Shown: positions 39,338-50,884 of the stretch, piece by piece
How the letters are laid out: each line of letters begins with the position of its first letter
How positions within the stretch are numbered: position 1 is the stretch's first letter
Assembly (NCBI GenBank): GCA_022579005.1
Contig: MU401589.1
Span: 1 to 64,000, forward strand
DNA: 64,000 bases
Direction of reading: 5' to 3'
Source: Poronia punctata
Taxonomy: Eukaryota; Ascomycota; Sordariomycetes; Xylariales; Xylariaceae
Notes under the pieces: model-generated
Told to the model about the DNA's origin: nothing
The model's input: the letters and a program-made list of their open reading frames with translations, nothing else
The model's database searches: none
Program-made: the position numbers and the translations under genes

Positions 39338-41347
39338 ATGTATGTTGATTGCTCTTTCCGGCCAGGAACTGGAAAAGTTGCCGAGTTTACTAAGATTTTA
39401 CGGCTGTAGGGACGGCAATAATGATAACCAGGATCAGAGACGATCTTCACGCTTTATACGTGGACCGCAGTCAGCTCTGACAGACTTTTTGGCCTCGCAG
39501 AACATATCTGCTGCCCGCATCCGGGCTGAAGCACTGGCGCGACGAAATGCAGCCGCCTCCAGCGCCACGACCACTGATCCTAATCAGCAGGTTGAAAATC
39601 AGGATGACGGGGAAGAGACTGAATTTGACGAAGTCGCCACGGCCGCGCTTGCGGAAGCGCGACGGAAGGCAAGGATGGAGAAGCGTCAGAAGCAACAGGA
39701 AGCCATTGCCAAGATCAAAGAGTCAAAGGCCTACAAGAAACGAAAACGGGGTGCTGAATCGGAGTCGGATGATGAGCTTGCCGAAGCCCTCGTCCGTTCT
39801 GTAGCTCCTCTGCCAGGCCAGATGAGCAATTGTGATATCTGTTCTAAACGCTTCACAGTGACACCTTACTCGCGTGCCGGCCCCAATGGCGGTCTCCTCT
39901 GTAGCCCATGTGGCCGGGAGATTGCCAAAGATGAAGATGCAAAGAAGAAGCAGCAGAAGAAGAGGGTCTGCGTACCAAAAGGCACGGCGGGAAGACGAAA
40001 ATTGCAGAGTCGGATCTTGGATGGCACCTACACCGTTGGTGCTAGACCGCTCATGACTTTGTGTATCGAAACCTTGGCAAAGAATATCCATCTTGCCAAC
40101 GACCTGGGAGACCTTCCGGTACCTGTTATAGATCGAATAGCCAGGCTACTCTCAAAGAGTCGCCTGGTCGACTCGCGCACACTGGACCTCTTTCTTCAAC
40201 CGCATCACGAGGTTATCAACGTCTACGATGCTGCGAAGTTGAGCTCAGACGACCTGATCAGAATCTTTCAGAGGGTACCACAGCTGAAGAGGTTGAAGCT
40301 GCGGAATGCGATACAGTTTACGGATCACGTGATGGATTACCTGATGACTAGAGAAACCGCCCTGGAGAGTCTCTACATCCATGGAGCAAACCTTCTGAGC
40401 GAAGACAAGTGGGCCCAGTTCCTGGCTAAGAAAGGCTCGTCACTCAAGGAACTAAACATCCAATATACGGATAAACATATGAACGACAACGTTGTTGAGC
40501 AGATACAGAAACAATGTCCAAATCTCGAACGGCTGAAAATATGCCACAACCAAGAGCTTTCTGACGAAGGTATCAAGAAGATGGCCGGCATGGAAGAACT
40601 CCGGCATGTGAGCTTGCAAACGCTGAAGAAAACCACGACTGAGCCGTATGTCGAGGTCGTCCAGAGTCTGGGCCCACAGCTCGAAACCTTTTCCCTCCAG
40701 GGAGTGGTCGGTGTCGATGACCGTTTGCTCGATGCTCTGCACGAGAATTGCACGAGCCTGGATAAACTTCGTATTACGGACAGCAACTTTATGACCGACG
40801 CCGGCTTTGCTCGGTTATTCTTGGGCTGGAAAAATAAGCCGCTGTCGTTCCTCGACCTACAAAAGTGCCGCTATGTGGACGCGAGCAAGCCTCGAGTCAA
40901 CGAGCACCAAGTCGGTCTCTGCTCCAAAGGGTTTGAAGCATTGATGGCGCACTCGGGCCAAGACTTACGCCACCTCAACGTTCATGCATGCCGCAACATC
41001 AGCAGAGACAGTTTCGAAAGTGTGTTTGCAGAGGGCAAGCTGTATCCTCAGCTCCGTTATCTCGAGGTTTCATTCTGCGAAGAGGTGACTGATCACATCG
41101 TGGGCTGCATATTCCGTAGTTGTCCGAATCTGAAGGAGGTGAATGTTTTCGGATGTATGAAGGTAAGTCAAGTCACTCTGCCCTCGACGTCGATCTGTCC
41201 CGAGCCCCGATGGCGGCCTCGTCTGCCACGTCACGATCAAAGTCTGACTTGCATCCTCTCTAGGTGAAGGATGTGAGAGTGCCGAGAGGCAAGATCCTTG
41301 TGGGGGTCCCCAATGCCCTTGGCATGCGCATCGAAGGAGCGGACTGA
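39338..41347 (+). CDS. RAD7: RAD7: LRR subunit of global-genome NER complex
   Basis: Leucine-rich-repeat partner of Rad16 in global-genome nucleotide excision repair and its ubiquitin ligase. The model has exons 39338-39339, 39410-41162 and 41264-41347, giving 612 residues. The first intron (39340-39409, GTATGT..TAG, branch-like TTTACTAAG) would split the start codon AT|G and yield MDGNNDNQDQRRSSRFIRGP, whose RGPQSALTDFLASQNIS is the conserved Rad7 start. An unspliced alternative begins at ATG 39342 with a 22-residue unrelated leader. A basic coiled-coil-like segment (ARRKARMEKRQKQQEA), a zinc knuckle (CDICSKRF...GGLLCSPCGREI) and a long array of cysteine-containing LRRs follow. The last exon supplies VKDVRVPRGKILVGVPNA. 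Confidence 0.93.
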
Positions 41348-41879
41348 TGCACAGCACAGGAGAAGATGCTCACCTGCATTCAGAAGACCACTCTCGGTAA
41401 GACTATAGTTGAGTTAAGAGGTGCGGGTCGCGGGTAGCGGGTAGCGGATGGAGTTGGGAACGGGAATTGATTCGGGAAAATGTGCGGCTCTCGAATTCCG
41501 AAAGGCGCAGGCGCCCGTGGCCCGTGGCATGGCCCGTGCAAGGTGTACGTGTAACATGTAATAATTGTCGGCTATGGTGGAGATGCTAAACGAGCGCGGG
41601 GTAGAGGCCTCAGACCTATGGGAAAGCCGCATTACCGGTTTTATGCTGTGGGGTGTCTGATTACATCCCGTGACCGACAAGTCCCCGTATTATCGTAGTC
41701 CATTGCCAGCCGACACCGAAAAGGCCAATTGATTTGCTCTAAACCTAGAGACTCGGAGGATACTTCTGACGGAATTTACAAGTTGTCGACCAGAAAACAG
41801 AAAACATGTCCAAAATACCCCTGCCCAATTAATTCCATGGCAACCTAGAATCAGACGAGAGTGAAAGAGAAGATACGAG
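41348..41879. other. Intergenic, RAD7 to P450
   Basis: 532 bp. A short GCGGGTCGCGGGTAGCGGGTAGCGG repeat at about 41424-41448 and CCCGTGGC repeats near 41515-41535. No gene seen. Confidence 0.5.
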
Positions 41880-43735
41880 ATGATGGAGTCAATTACGTCC
41901 ATGGCAAGCCGAAAGCTGTTGGAGCATGTTTTCGGGACCTTGATCATTGGCAGCTTAGTAAGCCTAGTGCTTTGGCTCATAACGAACGAGTTTGTTCGAA
42001 GCCGGGCGAGGATACCTGGACTGAAGGGGCCCGGGGGTTGGCCCGTAATCGGGAACTATCTCGACATCAGGAACAACGCGGCCATACAGTATGAGACGTG
42101 GGGGAAGAAGTATGGCGACGTATACCAGGTGCAATTGGGAAATACCACTGTGGTCATCGTCAATACTCCTGCGGCAGCAAAGACTCTCTTCATGTCTAAT
42201 TCGCAGGCTCTCAGTTCGAGGCCGGTGATGTATACCTTTCACAAGGTACGCAGGCAACATTACTCTTACTCCCATGGAGAGAAAATCCGTTTCATCAATG
42301 GGTGAAATGGTAAATCGGGAGAGACAAATCCGAGACCAGCAAGATGCTAATAACGCCGGTATAGGTTGCCTCGACAACGGCAGGATTAACCATAGGAGCA
42401 TCGCCGTACGACGACAGCCTCAAACGGAAAAAGAAGGGCATCGCAGCGGCCCTCAACCGGCCGTCTATACAGACATACTTGCCCTATTTCGACCGGGAGT
42501 CCAGGGCATTTATAGAAGACCTAGTAAACCACGGCAAAGCCGGGACCGCCTCGATCAACCCGTTACCCATGATCCAACGTCTCAGCATCTCACTCGTCAT
42601 GACCATCAACTGGGGCGTACGCATCCCGTCCATCGACGACCCGCTCTTCCGCGAAATCGTCCAAGTCGAGGAAGAGCTCAACAGATCCCGGTCCACGGTG
42701 GGGAATGCACAGGACCACATCCCGCTTCTCCGGCTCAACCCGTTCAATCCCACGTCTGTGAAAGCGCGGGCGATGAGAGAGCGCCGAGACGCGTATCTCG
42801 CCAAACTCAACGCCGATCTGGCCGAGAAGATGGAGAACGGCACCAACCCGCCCTGTATCCAGGCGAGCGTGATCAAATTCAAAGAAGTCCAGCTCGACCA
42901 GACCGAATTAACGGCCATAAGCCTCTCCGTGCTAGGAGGCGGCTTCGAGACCGTCTCGAATACAGTCCAGTGGACGATTGCTTATCTGGCCCAACACCCG
43001 GATATCCAGGATAAGGCGTACGAGGAGATATGTGCCTTCCAGGGCTGCTCGGATGACGAACCGGAACCGGAACCGGAACCGGAACCGCTTTGTGACGTTG
43101 CCGATGATCAGAAATGCGCGTATATCCTGGGCATGGTGAAAGAGTCGTTGAGATATTTCAGTGTCATCCCCTTGGGCTTGCCCCGGACCTCGGTGAAAGA
43201 TATCGAGTATCAGGGTGTGAGGATTCCTGCCGGAAGTACGGTTTATATGAATGCTTGGGCTTGTAATCGCGGTAAAATACCTACTTACCTACCCCCTTTC
43301 CCCCCTCTTTTTTTTTTTTTTTTTTCTTTCTTTTTTTCTGTTCTTCTCTCATTTCCTTTCATTTCTTACTAACTAAGTAACTAACTAACTAACTAACTTA
43401 TAAAAACAGACCCCGAACTCTTCCCCGACCCCGAAGCCTTTGTACCCGAACGCTGGTATACCCGTCCAGACGCGCCCGTCTTCGGCTTCGGTCTGGGTTA
43501 TCGTATGTGTGCCGGCCATCTCCTCGCCATGCGAGAGCTTTACGTCATCTTCATGCGTCTCATCGGCAGTTTTCGGATCGAGATGCCCGAAGGCGAAAGA
43601 AAGATTGATTGCGATCCTAGTAAGGACATGAAGATTCCTACGGATTTGATCATGGCGCCGAGGCCTTATCGCGTTGTGTTCAAGCCGAGGAATTTGAAGA
43701 GGTTGGAGGAGGCTCTTGCTCGGGATGAAGTGTAA
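41880..43735 (+). CDS. Cytochrome P450, CYP504-like
   Basis: Microsomal monooxygenase. Exons 41880-42245, 42365-43271 and 43410-43735 give 532 residues. An N-terminal anchor helix (FGTLIIGSLVSLVLWLI) is followed by a Pro/Gly hinge (IPGLKGPGGWPVIGNY). The I-helix has LGGGFETVSNT (acidic-Thr pair), the K-helix KESLR (ExxR), then ERW, and the heme loop FGFGLGYRMCAG carries the cysteine ligand. From memory, VQLGNTTVVIVNT, SSRPVMYTFHK and LNRPSIQTYLP resemble CYP504 aryl-acetate hydroxylases (phenylacetate catabolism); the substrate is inferred only. An EPEPEPEPEP run (CCGGAA repeat, about 43059-43087) precedes the K-helix. Intron 2 holds ~19 T and an ACTAACTAACT run. No aromatic-degradation partner genes are adjacent. 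Confidence 0.9.
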
Positions 43736-44057
43736 GAGGAAGCGGGGGAGGGAGAGGTTTATTGTTGGTTTGGGGGGTTTGTCATGAAATCAAATCAAAT
43801 GAAATGAAATGAAGTGGGTTGGATAAATTGACAACGGATGCACTCTATGAAGACACGAGGAATGAGATATACAGACATGAACACCGTACGCGGTCAACTT
43901 CTTAATGGTCAATCAAATAGTTGGACAAGTTGGAATATTTTATAAAATTTCAAAATGATGGACACGCATTTAATCTTCCCCCGCCAAAACCCAGAGTCAA
44001 TATTGGTCTAGATTGTACCAACAAGAGGTGGTAGACATAACATGACCCTCCTGTTGT

Positions 44058-44100
<43 letters not shown>

Positions 44101-44625
44101 TCTCTACATGTAATATTCCAGACAGACTCGGTGCTATGTCTTCACGATGTCACCCATGCAAAACAATCTTTCAATAAAAGAAACATAGGTAGGTATGTAA
44201 TATCGGACGAGCCGAACTTGGTTTTCTATCGAAAAAAGACACCAGATATTGGCGCTACCTTGACCTGGGGTATTAGTGCAGTTGATGGTAGAACACTGCT
44301 GTTGAACCACGAATTCTTTTCCCTAACCCCCAAAATCCGCTTAAATAATCCATTTCCCGAGATGTTGATTCTTCTCGCCCGCTTCATGCCCATGTACATG
44401 ACAGATAATGACATGACAAATAAAGCAATGCTAGGTACTCCAAGATGCTTTGGTGTTGAACTCCGTACATTTGTCATAAACCCCCCCGCCAAAAACGCCC
44501 TCGAAATGCATAACACATTGATTTGGCCCGTGTGGTTTTTATCTTTTTTTTATCTTTTTTTCTTCTTCTTTTTTTTTGCTCTTGCTTTATTTCTTTCCCC
44601 TTTCCATCCGTCATATGTTGTGCGG
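43736..44625. other. Intergenic between convergent P450 and GTP cyclohydrolase
   Basis: 890 bp. AAATGAAATGAAATGAA near 43785-43815, the (AG)19 microsatellite (44062-44098) and poly-pyrimidine runs near 44540-44600. A 252-codon plus-strand frame from 44131 is driven by low complexity and the antisense of the neighbouring exon. Confidence 0.5.
44062..44098. repeat. (AG)n microsatellite
   Basis: About 18 AG units in the 3' intergenic region after the P450 gene. Confidence 0.95.
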
Positions 44626-45732
44626 TTAGATACCTCTGTTGACTCCTACGAGACTCAGGAATTCGTTTCTTGTCTTCTCCTTACGCTCAAAGCATCCAAG
44701 CACACAACTAGTGATCGTGGTAGCCGAGGTCTTTTCTACGCCGCGCATGACCATGCACAGATGTTTGGACTCCATAACGACTGCTACACCCTGGGGCTTG
44801 AGAACCTCCATGATGGCGTTGGCGACTTCGCGGGTGAGTCGTTCTTGTACCTGCAGTCGGCGACTGAACATCTCGGCAATGCGCGGTAGCTTCGAAATAC
44901 CAATGACATTATCACGTGGTATGTAGCCAATGTGCATCTAGAGTCTGTTGTCAACGCCCGATTCACGGATATGATTGGGGTAGGACATACCTTTCCGGTA
45001 AAGGGGACGAGATGATGTTCGCACATGCTAAAGATCTCAATGTCCTTGACTATGACCATCTCGTTGTGACCTTCGTGGAAGATGGCATTGTTGACAATAT
45101 CCCGGACATTCTGCTGGTATCCCTTGGTGAAGAAGAGCATGGCTTTGGCGTATCGGGTCGGCGTATCCAGTATGCCTTCCCTGTCTGGATCCTCGCCGAC
45201 GCATTCCAGAATTGTTCTGACGGCTTGGCGCATCTTTTCCAGTCGTGCAGCAGCCTGTTCTGTACTCTCCTCGAGCCGCTCTCGTGTGCCCAAACCTGTC
45301 CGCAAACGGGTCAGTATGGAAGACAAAGGTTATCGTATGCTAATTAGGATACGAGTACGGACTTGGTCGGCTAAGGCCGTCAAAGTCAATGACGGGGCTG
45401 GGAGATCTCGTCTCCATCTCTGTCTCTTCCTCAATCTTCTCCTTCTTTTTCCTCTTCCTCTCAGGCTCGTCCCGTGGGTCCCGGGCGGCCTTGCTAAGGC
45501 TACCACGTCTCTGGGCGAGATTTTGCACTTCCAATTCTGATATTCCACCATCTTTCGTCCGTCTTCTCTTTCTCTTCTTTCTGGCCTTCTTCTCGTCCTT
45601 CTCGTCACTGGCTCTTCCTTTTATGCTGCCGTTGGCCGAGTCGTCGATGTCCGAAAGACCTGCGACGGAGCTTGCGGACGTAGCCACGGGAGACGCCTTG
45701 TCTGGCGATTTCGCCTCGGCGAATCGAACCAT
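44626..45732 (-). CDS. FOL2: GTP cyclohydrolase I
   Basis: Converts GTP to 7,8-dihydroneopterin triphosphate, first step of folate/pterin synthesis. Exons 45363-45732, 44991-45295 and 44626-44937 give 328 residues, with introns of 67 bp (GTCCGT..CAG) and 53 bp (GTATGT..TAG). The catalytic part starts near residue 125: [32 protein letters not shown] (zinc Cys and His), [20 protein letters not shown] and [11 protein letters not shown] (second zinc Cys). The first ~120 residues are an unusually long polar extension with two dense basic clusters ([13 protein letters not shown] and ERKRKKKEK) that look like nuclear localisation signals or disordered charge tracts. The GTCCGT donor is weak but gives the family sequence [13 protein letters not shown]. 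Confidence 0.95.
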
Positions 45733-46859
45733 GATTGGTTTATTTGGATCCAGTTTCGCTTGTGTCTATGTGCTCATTTGAGATTGTTGGTGTCGGGTTG
45801 TGATGTCTGCGCGATGACTTTTCTTGGGAGAGCGACCATGAAATATCATAAATCGATTGCTCATTCGCCGCAGAATTCTTTCTTTCGTTTGCTTGCTTGC
45901 TGTTGGTCTACTAAGTATGCCGAGATCGCAACGGGAAGGACAAATAGTTATCAGAAACGCAAGATGCCTACCAACAGGACCAAACAGTCTCTGATTCCCC
46001 GACGGGTAGTTATCAAATTATACCCAGTAGGAGCTAGACTGTGGTCCCCGCTGGTGAGATCATATAATCAGGGTAAGCTAATGTCACCACTAAGCCGAGC
46101 TAGTAAGCAAGGCCCATGATAAGTTTCGTTTGAGGATCCGTTATCGGGTCTTCTTGGCCGTTCAATCTGCAACGGTCTTGCTGAAACAGATCTGCTCTAT
46201 GCTAGACTGGGAATAGTTTGGTCCCCTACGTGAAGTAACCCCACGGGTTGCATGACATTTGGACACTCCACTGAACTTCAGGGTAGGTACATCCACAACA
46301 CAGTGTAAATACACAGTACATAGATTTCGCCTTAGTTGGCATTGGTGGCTGTGGCAGGTACACACTGCACAGGGGTACTCGTACACGAGGCGGCTGAGAT
46401 AAGCCATGGTCTGCATTGAGAAAGCGGTCAATAGATTCGTGGCTGAACTGGTTAGGCCAAACCGGCAGAATCCCCGAGTCGTGCAAGTTGGAAGTTGAGT
46501 TTCGGTTTGAGCTGCATCAAGCATGTGGCACAAAAACTGAATCACCAATTCGTTTAATGCGCTTTGACACGATAACATCGCAAGTGTTATTTCTTTAATC
46601 TGCACCAGGTTGGCGTTCATTTCTGCTCAATATTTAGTCCGTGGATTTGGTTTACGGCATAGTCGCGTCATCGTCGTTGATGCTAGCCCTAGTACGCGCT
46701 AGGTATACCTTTACACTTGCTGCGTGTTGGTACCTACTGCCTGTGGTTTATCTTAAATAGCAACCCTATCTTTCACTATCCGCTTGACATACTCCGCTAC
46801 GTGGGCGACAAAAGCCGCGTCTTAGCTGCCGTAGACGAGGCAAAGAAAGCCTGGGCAAC
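45733..46859. other. Intergenic between divergent GTP cyclohydrolase and TAF11
   Basis: 1.1 kb promoter region for both genes. Contains GTACTCGTACACGAG near 46375 and TAGGTACAT/TAGGTATACC motifs. A 152-codon minus-strand ORF (46162-46620) is Cys-rich but lacks recognisable features. Confidence 0.5.
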
Positions 46860-47970
46860 ATGGCTTCACCTCCTCCGAATTACTCGCCCGCCGGTTCTCC
46901 CCCGTACCCTTCCCATGCTCAACTCCCGTCTAAGAAGAGATCCACGCTAGCTGCCGACCATGGACAGCCTTCACTCAAACGACGGAAGGCATCCACCATG
47001 TCGGTAGCCTCTGCCGGGTCAGCGCACCCTTTGCGACAAACCTCCTTCCCGCCCGACGAGGCACTAGGCCGGGGCTATTCTCCCTCCTACAACCGGTCGC
47101 CGAGCGTCGATACGATGAGCCTTGTTAGTGGAAGCCAAGTAAGCGCCGCGCCTACGAAGAAGAAGCGAGGCCGCAAGTCGAAGGCCGAACTCGCCAACAA
47201 TGCTGCCGCTGCAGCTCTCCGCGACGGGACCCCTAGTGTAGCAGGTGGACGTGCCAGCACCGTAATCAGTAACACTGCCGGCGGTGCTGTCAAGGACGGC
47301 GAGGGCGAGGGAGGAGGGGGCGACGACGGCGCATTTGAACTTCCGGAATCGATGGCCAGTAGGTCTGCTGCCAGGACAAAGGAACAAATCGAAGAAGAGA
47401 AAGAACTGGTCGCGCTACTCAAGTCTCAGATGGATGAGATACAGTTTGACCGATACGAAGTTTGGCACAGACAGTCTATAAAACCACAAGATGTCAAGCG
47501 GGTATGTCATGACGAGCCCTTTTCTCTATCTATCATCTTTAATGTCTACGCCTGACCTACGCTCCTGATTGCGACACCTTTCCATTATTTTGCTAACGGT
47601 TCAATAGCATATCAACAGTGTCACCTCTCAGTCATGTCCTACCAACGTGCACCAAATGATGCAGGTAGTTTGCAAGATGTACTTGGGCGATATTGTAGAA
47701 GCGGCACGCGATATACAACAGGAATGGACCGAACAAGGGGAGAAGCAAACCGACCTACCCGACGACAACTTGGAGCCATCCAATGAATTGTCAAAGTATA
47801 GGCGGCAAGCCCCCCTGCGGCCGGACCACCTACGCGAAGCGTACAGACGACGAAAGGCAAATGCCGAAAACGGGGGTGCGTTGGGTAGCCTGATGGTATG
47901 GAATCAGCAAACACAGAGCGGCGCGGAGAGGTTTCCGGTTAGGACCGGTGGTCGTCGCATCTTTAAGTAA
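46860..47970 (+). CDS. TAF11: TFIID subunit TAF11
   Basis: Histone-fold subunit of the general transcription factor TFIID (pairs with TAF13). Exons 46860-47501 and 47608-47970 (intron 106 bp, GTATGT..TAG with branch GCTAACG) encode 334 residues. The N-terminal ~170 residues are low-complexity and basic (KKKRGRKSKAEL). The TAFII28 histone fold spans about residues 195-260: EIQFDRYEVWHRQSIKPQDV, then in exon 2 HINSVTSQSCPTNVHQMMQV and CKMYLGDIVEAARDIQQEW. The exon joins fall inside the fold, so the splice is well supported. The tail resembles fungal TAF11 proteins, with basic RPDHLREAYRRRK. Confidence 0.92.
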
Positions 47971-49465
47971 TGAACAACAGAATTCGGGCATGTTTGGCGT
48001 TTGGGAAAGGGGAATTGTATGGATGAAATGGCAAACACTAATCATGGATTTGGAGGTACATGGCCGCGCGCGGAGTTTATCAGGCGTTGGTCTTTGGTCG
48101 TGGGTACGCGACGATACAGCTTTCGGGCATATCACGGCAGAACGGGAGGGTCACGATTTGTGTTTAGCTCGAGAATGGGTATTAGCAGGTTTCCCATTCA
48201 CACAGTATGGTGGATGCCCGTCTTCATTTCTAAGACATAATGAAGTATCACATTTTCAGCCGACCTGTTTGGATCTTCTCGCCCGCCGGCAAGCTGCAAC
48301 TTTGCTACGTTTGCCGGCAAACCAGGTTCTATCTACACATCCAGTAAGCTTCCCGGCAAGTGTTTGGTTAGCGTGCTATTTGCGACTCAAACAGGACATT
48401 AGTGGCCTGTCATGCCATTTGCCGCGAAAATAATCTTCTTCTGTCTGTTGTTAACCTTTGGCAAGCTGCTATCCTCACAAGCTCAACTTGAACGGACGTC
48501 TCTGCGACATTCAGGCAAAATCCATCAGACCTTCTTTTTGCGCAATCCTTTCGATCCGCCTATCCCGCCCCATTCCTTCTACCCGAGGAAGTTTTGAGTC
48601 GGGGTTGTGTTTGTTTAATATAACATTTACGGTGGGTAAGGTTGTTTTTACGTTTGTAATGAGGTATGTGTAGTCAGCATTAGCCCTAGAAAGGGTAGGT
48701 AAGGGAAGAAAGAAATACACGTAAGAGAGGCACTTTAAGCAGGTACAGTAAAGTTAACATTAAATATGCCGCGGGCAATTATACGTATTTGCCGAGATTT
48801 ATTCTCCCGTGTAGGTACCTCATACATAAAAGGGGCGAAAGGGGAAGGTCGGGTGTTTTAGGTACTAGTTGGACGGATATCCAGAAATGAGTCTGAATGA
48901 TTAATCGATATAACCACAAAAACAAGAGGCCAATAGATATGTGAAAGAGAATGAATCATAATGATGAGCACCTGGAAAAAGTCCAATTGTATAGAAATCT
49001 CGCGAGTAGGTATGCTTTTCGGAATGGGGCGGTACAGGATAGTGAACTAGCGGCCGAGCGGGTACGGATGCCTTGGCTCCTACCTCGTGTGTGAGTTGTT
49101 TACGATCCTCTATTAATCTTTTGCAGTGTGTCGATGCTGAAAAGATTGATTAGGGATATTTCCAATTGAAGAATATTTCTATATATATCTAACTTTCTTT
49201 GCAATGAAGATATGTAGTAGGTACCTAGTTGCCTTGCTCATGTAAATTTTAATCACGATAAAAACAGGAAGTAGATATCATCTTGGAGCAAGAAGGCGTG
49301 CGTTCCTTCCATTGTGGATTCACACGAGCTGAAAAAGAACCACCACCACCCACCCACCTGCACCCCGCATCGCAATAGATACCCCGGTTTAAAACTGCAT
49401 GCCAAAAAAAAAAACCCCCAATACTTTACTTACATTACGAGAACACAAACCCGGGGGAAAAGAGA
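47971..49465. other. Intergenic, TAF11 to glycosyltransferase
   Basis: 1.5 kb. CCGGCAA/GCCGGCAAG repeats at about 48283-48360, GTAGTAGGTACCTAG at 49214-49228 and CCACC repeats at 49341-49358. One tiny possible secreted-peptide ORF at 48412-48597; otherwise nothing. Confidence 0.5.
48412..48597 (+). CDS. Possible 61-aa secreted peptide (speculative)
   Basis: ATG ORF whose first ~24 residues look like a signal peptide (AAKIIFFCLLLTFGKLLSSQAQ, cleaved after AQA-type sites), followed by 37 polar, Pro-rich residues without cysteines. Composition and lack of support make it more likely chance than gene. Confidence 0.15.
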   Translation: MPFAAKIIFFCLLLTFGKLLSSQAQLERTSLRHSGKIHQTFFLRNPFDPPIPPHSFYPRKF

Positions 49466-49680
49466 ATGAGTGATATTACGACGGCCGAAAATGAAGCGAC
49501 GTACCGGTACCGGTACCGGTACCGGATCCCGGCCGGCTGTCACGCTATCCCCGCCGACGAACTAGATCTCCGGCCGGATGCCGAGATCGATGAGGAGTTG
49601 CTGAACCCACCGGCGATTTCGTTGGATTCGGAGAAGAATGTCTTCTTTTTCTGGCATAGTGGGTATATAAATAGTGAGGG

Positions 49681-49712
<32 letters not shown>

Positions 49713-50884
49713 AGCTTTTATTTTTTTCTCCCTTGGGGGTTTTTTTTTTGGCCATATTTATCGTGAGGTGAAGTATATATATAAATCTATTACACGTGGA
49801 AAAAAAGAAAAAAAAAGGTGACAAACGTTGAAAATCTTTTAACACATCCAGCACAGTGCACCCCTACACAAAACGCAACGTCCGGGCCTACTACCGCCGT
49901 CTGACCAAGCACGGATGGAAGATCTACGTCATCGACCGCTTACCGGGATCATGCCTCAACATCGCCAACTTTGTCGACGTGCACGACCCGGCCCTATTCC
50001 CGCAGGCCTTCGTGGACGGCAGCATAGGCGGCGACTACGCGCCCCAGCACACGTCCGACCTGGTCCGCTACCCTCTGCTCCTCAGGTACGGCGGCGTGTA
50101 CACGGACGCCGGACACCTGCTCATCGGCGACCTTGCCGGGCTCTGGGACGCCACGGTCGGGAATGCCGCGTCGCCGTGGCACGTCCTCTCGTATAATTTC
50201 GGGGGGCCGACCGGTCGGGATCTGAGCAACTACTTCTTCGTGGCGAGGAGGAACAGTCCGCTTTTTCGGCGCGGTCATCGTCTCTTGCTTGCGCTCTGGG
50301 ACGGGAAGACGAATACGGAGGGGATGCATGCTAGTCCGTTGTTGCGCGGGGCGCCGCTCGTGGCGGAGCAGTTTGATGATGCGACGAGGCGGGATTTGAC
50401 GGATTATATTATTCAGGGATATTGTCTTACGCTCGTGATGGGACTTGTGGATACCGAAGATGGATGGAACGGGCCGGAGTATTCGCTCAAGCATATCTAT
50501 GCTGTTGATAGCGATGTCGGCTCGCAGCTTATTAATTTGTATACGGACTGGAATGGTCCCGAGGCGTTTAGGTTGATGTCGCTTCGTTTACCTGGCGACG
50601 GGGAAGAGGAGGGCGAGGACCAGAAGAGGGCGAGAGAGGTTGTGGAGAATTGTCTGTCGAGGAGTTTCGGGTTCAAGTTGGCGCACGGGTTTATTTTGAG
50701 TGTTTTTGGTGAGACGTTGGGGTCTTTGTGGAGGAGACATGAAGGGTCCGATCAGATCCCGGGAACGTATGGGCATTGGTTAAGGCATGGGATGCTTTAT
50801 TGGACGCAGGATGAGTTACCGGAGAGGGTCGCTTTTGTCCCTCTTGAGCCGTATAAGACGGGGCCATTGTTAAGGGATAGCTAG
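49466..50884 (+). CDS. Capsule-synthesis-type glycosyltransferase
   Basis: Resembles the capsular-polysaccharide-synthesis glycosyltransferases found in many fungi; acceptor unknown. Exons 49466-49662 and 49852-50884 encode 409 residues. The 189-bp intron (GTATAT..CAG) joins VFFFWHSG to TVHPYTKRNVRAYYRR. The core QHTSDLVRYPLLLRYGGVYT, then DAGHLLIGDL, is the nucleotide-sugar region, reading TDAG where relatives usually have a D-x-D or W-x-D-V-G type motif. No signal peptide or TM segment is seen, so the protein seems cytosolic or peripheral, unless the true N-terminus is upstream. A (TACCGG)4 array (49502-49525) encodes YRYRYRYR near the start. The intron holds about 27 T directly after the donor. 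Activity of the TDAG form is uncertain. Confidence 0.82.

Noticed and set aside
44131..44889. 252-codon plus frame after the P450 gene
   Set aside because: Runs through a poly-pyrimidine tract and antisense of the GTP cyclohydrolase last exon; no domain.
49994..50494. 166-codon minus frame in the glycosyltransferase
   Set aside because: Antisense shadow in GC-rich coding DNA.
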